6,899 bases of DNA from Coriobacteriales bacterium (GTDB taxonomy: Bacteria; Actinomycetota; Coriobacteriia; Coriobacteriales; UBA8131). The notes beneath the pieces were generated by a model. That model searched no databases and was not told where the DNA came from. It saw nothing but the letters and a program-made list of their open reading frames with translations. Location of the stretch: NCBI GenBank assembly GCA_031282085.1, contig JAITEK010000017.1, positions 1-6,899 on the forward strand, given 5' to 3'. The translations under genes and the position numbers were made by a program. Positions 4,722-6,899 of the stretch are shown here, one piece after another (position 1 is the first letter of the stretch; each line of letters starts with the position of its first letter).

Positions 4722-6226
4722 CCGATGGCCTCCGCTTCCGCTGGTATCGGGGGACGCCCGTCATCGGACGCAGGGGGTGTGGACGGTTGGCCGTTTGGTT
4801 GGCCGTTCTCCTTGAGGAGGGCGACGAGACGGTCGAGCTCCATGAAGCGCGACCCCTTTACGAGCATGATCGGCTTGTCCGCGCGCAAGAGGGCAAGCGC
4901 GGCGAGGGCCTCCTCACTATCCGCACAGATGATGACGCGCTCAGCGCCCATGCCGCTCTCGAGGGCGCCCTGAGCGTAAGAGCGCGCCAACGCGCCCACC
5001 GTAACCAGCACGTCTGTGTTGTTGAGGAAGGCTGTGCGCCCAATCCGCTCATGCAGATCGACCGCCTCAACACCAAGCTCACCCATGTCGCCGAGGACGG
5101 CAATATGGGGACGGTCGTTTGGCAGACGGCCAAGCATCTCAAGAGCCGCGCGCATCGAATCGGGGTTCGCGTTATAGCTGTCGTCGATGAGCAGACTACC
5201 GTCCTCAAGCTCAGAGAACACCTGACGCATCGGGGCGGGCTGGGCCTGTTCAAGCGCCGCGACGATATGGCGCGACTCAACACCGAGGCTCACAGCGGTC
5301 GCGGCCGCCGCCAAGGCGTTGTATACCGAGTGCTCACCCCGCAGTTTGAGATGGACGCGCCGCGGCTGTCCATCGCGCAGCCACAGATCGAAGCTCGGCT
5401 GGCCCTCCTCATCAAAATCCAAAGCGGCCGCACGGATGTCGTTATGCGCGCCGAGGCCGAAAAGCAGGACGCGTATCTCCCGCTCAAAGGTGCGGGCGAG
5501 CTCGCGGATGCGCGGGGTGTAGGGGTCGTCCCCGTTGAGGATGGCAATGCCCGAGCCGTCTGGCAGAGCGCTGATCATCTCGGCCTTGGCACGGGCGACG
5601 TTATCCTTGCTGCCGAGAAGCTCGAGGTGCACGGGGCCGATCTTGGTGACGACGCCGATGTGGGGACGGGCGATGGCTGCAAGCTCCTCTATCTGACCAA
5701 GGCCCCGCATGGCCATCTCGACGACAAGCATCTCGGTCGATGACGACGCGGAGAGCACCGTGGCTGGCAGCCCTATCTCGTTGTTGCGGTTGCCGATGGA
5801 GGAGACCGTGAGGAAAGCACGCTCCAGGACCGCGCTCACCAGCGCCCGCGTGCTCGTCTTGCCACTTGAGCCGGTTATGCCGATGACCTTGGCGTCCAGG
5901 CTCTCACGCCAGGCCGATGCGAGGCGCCACAGGGCAAGCTGTGCGTCGGTGGCATAGAGCAAGGCCGCCCGGTACTGCTGCGCGACGCGGCGCTCAGCCT
6001 CGGTGACCTGGCGCGACGCGATAACCACTGCGGCCCCACGCTCAAAGGCCTCGACGATGAACTCGTTGCCGTCGACGCGTTCACCGGGTAGCGCCACAAA
6101 GAGCATGTCGGGTTGGACATTGCGAGAATCCCAGGTAAGCCGTTGTATGACCTGCTGCTGGTCGCGCGCCGGTACAACGGTCAGGGCGCGGGAGAACTCA
6201 ATGATCTGGGCTATGGTCAGCCGCAT
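4718..6226 (-). CDS. murF: UDP-MurNAc-tripeptide--D-alanyl-D-alanine ligase
   Basis: MurF joins D-Ala-D-Ala to UDP-MurNAc-tripeptide with ATP, giving the pentapeptide that MraY uses; cytosolic. 502 residues, slightly longer than typical (~450). Order: N-terminal UDP-substrate domain with TWDSRNVQPDMLFVALPG (31-48); central ATP-binding domain with P-loop GITGSSGKTS (116-125), IGNRNNEIGLP (144-154), EMAMRGLGQIEELAAIARPH (170-189) and the KAEM segment (214-217) containing the likely carbamylated-lysine site; then GEHSVYNALAA (297-307), DDSYNANPDSMRAAL (348-362), VLGDMGELG (377-385) and VKGSR (456-460) in the C-terminal domain. The last ~29 residues form a Gln/Pro/Ser/Ala-rich tail with no family counterpart that I know. 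The ATG overlaps the murE end by 10 bases, and AGGTGA (6233-6238) lies 6 bases upstream inside murE. Confidence 0.98.
   Translation of the reverse strand: MRLTIAQIIEFSRALTVVPARDQQQVIQRLTWDSRNVQPDMLFVALPGERVDGNEFIVEAFERGAAVVIASRQVTEAERRVAQQYRAALLYATDAQLALWRLASAWRESLDAKVIGITGSSGKTSTRALVSAVLERAFLTVSSIGNRNNEIGLPATVLSASSSTEMLVVEMAMRGLGQIEELAAIARPHIGVVTKIGPVHLELLGSKDNVARAKAEMISALPDGSGIAILNGDDPYTPRIRELARTFEREIRVLLFGLGAHNDIRAAALDFDEEGQPSFDLWLRDGQPRRVHLKLRGEHSVYNALAAAATAVSLGVESRHIVAALEQAQPAPMRQVFSELEDGSLLIDDSYNANPDSMRAALEMLGRLPNDRPHIAVLGDMGELGVEAVDLHERIGRTAFLNNTDVLVTVGALARSYAQGALESGMGAERVIICADSEEALAALALLRADKPIMLVKGSRFMELDRLVALLKENGQPNGQPSTPPASDDGRPPIPAEAEAIG
4785..4808 (-). repeat. 12-bp tandem duplication in the murF 3' end
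   Basis: The unit ggttggccgtty appears twice in direct contact (4785-4796, 4797-4808). It encodes the repeated Asn-Gly-Gln-Pro in the tail of MurF. Because the unit is a multiple of three it keeps the frame, and it lies in the variable C-terminal extension rather than the catalytic core. Confidence 0.75.
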
Positions 6227-6899
6227 GGGGTATCACCTGCTTTCCGCGGAATATTCCGCACAGCGCCCCCCTGCAAATACTCTGCCCTCGTGTGCCCCTG
6301 CCGTTGCGTTGCGTCGGCAGACGCCTGCCAATGCCCTGCCTCAAGCAGCGCACGCAGCTCCTCGGCAGCGACAAGGCGGTCGTCGAAGGCGAGCACTTTG
6401 TCGCCCACAAGTTGATAATCCTCATGGCCCTTGCCCGCGATGAGCACCAGGTCGCCGGGTTCGGCCGCGGCAAGCGCGCGCACGATGGCACGGCGACGGT
6501 CCGGCTCGACCTCGTAGCGATCCTCGGCGCCCGCCATGCCCGGCAGGATGTCGGCAATGATGTTGAGTGGATCCTCGGTACGCGGATTGTCGCTCGTGAC
6601 AATGGCGTAGTCGGCAGCCAGCGCGGCGGCGCCCATGAGCGGACGCTTGGTCGCGTCGCGGTCGCCCCCGCAACCGAACACGATGAGCGTGCGGGCCGTT
6701 TTGATGCCCTCAAGCGCATCAAGCGCCTTGACGATGGAGTCGGGAGTGTGCGAGTAGTCAACAAAGACCCCAATGGGACAAGGGGACGGGGCAAGGTTGT
6801 CAGGGGGACGTGGGCCGGGGGAAACCCACACGTGGTTTAAGTGGGCGGCCCCCCCCCCACCAGCAGGGTGGGGGGGGACCCCCCCCGCCCGGCCGGGGG
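6217..6899 (-). CDS. murE: UDP-MurNAc-tripeptide synthetase, meso-DAP type, 3' part
   Basis: MurE adds the third stem-peptide residue to UDP-MurNAc-L-Ala-D-Glu. Only the C-terminal domain is in the window. Clear motifs: GVFVDYSHTPDSI, VFGCGGDRDATKRPLM, TSDNPRTEDP (DNPR codons at 6580-6591) and LIAGKGHEDYQ. DNPR with its arginine is the signature of enzymes that select meso-diaminopimelate; lysine-adding MurE has DNPA-like sequences there. The C-terminus carries about 35 residues beyond the last helix, ending GDTPCG, and the TGA lies 10 bases inside murF. The frame stays open to the right edge, but upstream of about 6785 the translation becomes Pro/Gly-rich and no longer matches the expected VPGR-type segment. 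I trust the call from 6217 to about 6780 and treat the rest as damaged sequence. The operon promoter is beyond the edge. Confidence 0.93.
   Translation of the reverse strand, partial: PGRAGGVPPHPAGGGGAAHLNHVWVSPGPRPPDNLAPSPCPIGVFVDYSHTPDSIVKALDALEGIKTARTLIVFGCGGDRDATKRPLMGAAALAADYAIVTSDNPRTEDPLNIIADILPGMAGAEDRYEVEPDRRRAIVRALAAAEPGDLVLIAGKGHEDYQLVGDKVLAFDDRLVAAEELRALLEAGHWQASADATQRQGHTRAEYLQGGAVRNIPRKAGDTPCG
6849..6899. other. Low-complexity homopolymer end, probable assembly artefact
   Basis: Ten C (6849-6858), eight G (6870-6877) and eight C (6879-6886) occur in quick succession. They form an 11-bp foldback stem (C-run plus ACC against GGT plus G-run, loop AGCAG). The region lies where conserved MurE core residues should be, but encodes Gly and Pro runs. 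This looks like a poor-quality contig terminus rather than biology. Confidence 0.7.

Noticed and set aside
4787..5743. Long plus-strand frame (318 codons) opposite murF
   Set aside because: It lies wholly antisense to an intact, motif-rich murF. Its composition is that of a complementary frame in GC-rich DNA, with no recognisable domain.

Overview
This is a GC-rich bacterial chromosomal fragment with every recognisable gene on the minus strand, so in transcription order it reads right to left: murE (3' part) -> murF -> mraY -> [palindrome-rich spacer] -> ychF -> a membrane-anchored C39-family peptidase-like protein -> prfA (5' part). The gene types are chromosomal housekeeping genes plus one accessory surface protein. 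The MurE carries the DNPR signature of enzymes that add meso-diaminopimelate. The GC-rich codon use, the style of the MurF/MurE sequences and the peptidase's tyrosine/glycine-rich wall-binding-like segment suggest an actinobacterium, most like class Coriobacteriia. That placement is an inference from protein character, not from a search.

Right part (3642-6899): three peptidoglycan-precursor genes packed as an operon. murE and murF overlap by 10 bases and murF and mraY by 4 bases (ATGA). They build UDP-MurNAc-tripeptide, then the pentapeptide, then lipid I. The last ~50-110 bases of the window are homopolymer C/G runs that break MurE homology and look like a poor-quality contig end.

Middle (3370-3641): no gene. 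It holds at least five perfect hairpins, including two tandem copies of a 29-bp element directly at the mraY stop with a compensatory base-pair change. It also holds a two-hairpin composite element that recurs in the spacer upstream of prfA. This dispersed small-repeat family is the most original signal in the window. The division/cell-wall cluster stops here: murD, ftsW and murG, which usually follow mraY, are absent and ychF comes next.

Left part (1-3369): ychF (universal P-loop ATPase), then a 457-residue single-pass membrane protein with a repetitive Arg/Ser/Thr/Pro-rich N-terminal tail and an external papain-like C39 domain with Cys, His and Asp in place, then the first 194 codons of prfA (release factor 1). 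Each of these three genes has its own 168-272 base spacer with hairpins or promoter-like motifs, so they are probably separate transcription units.

I found no tRNA, rRNA, CRISPR array, transposase, phage gene or defence system, and nothing that I can defend as a new multi-gene system.
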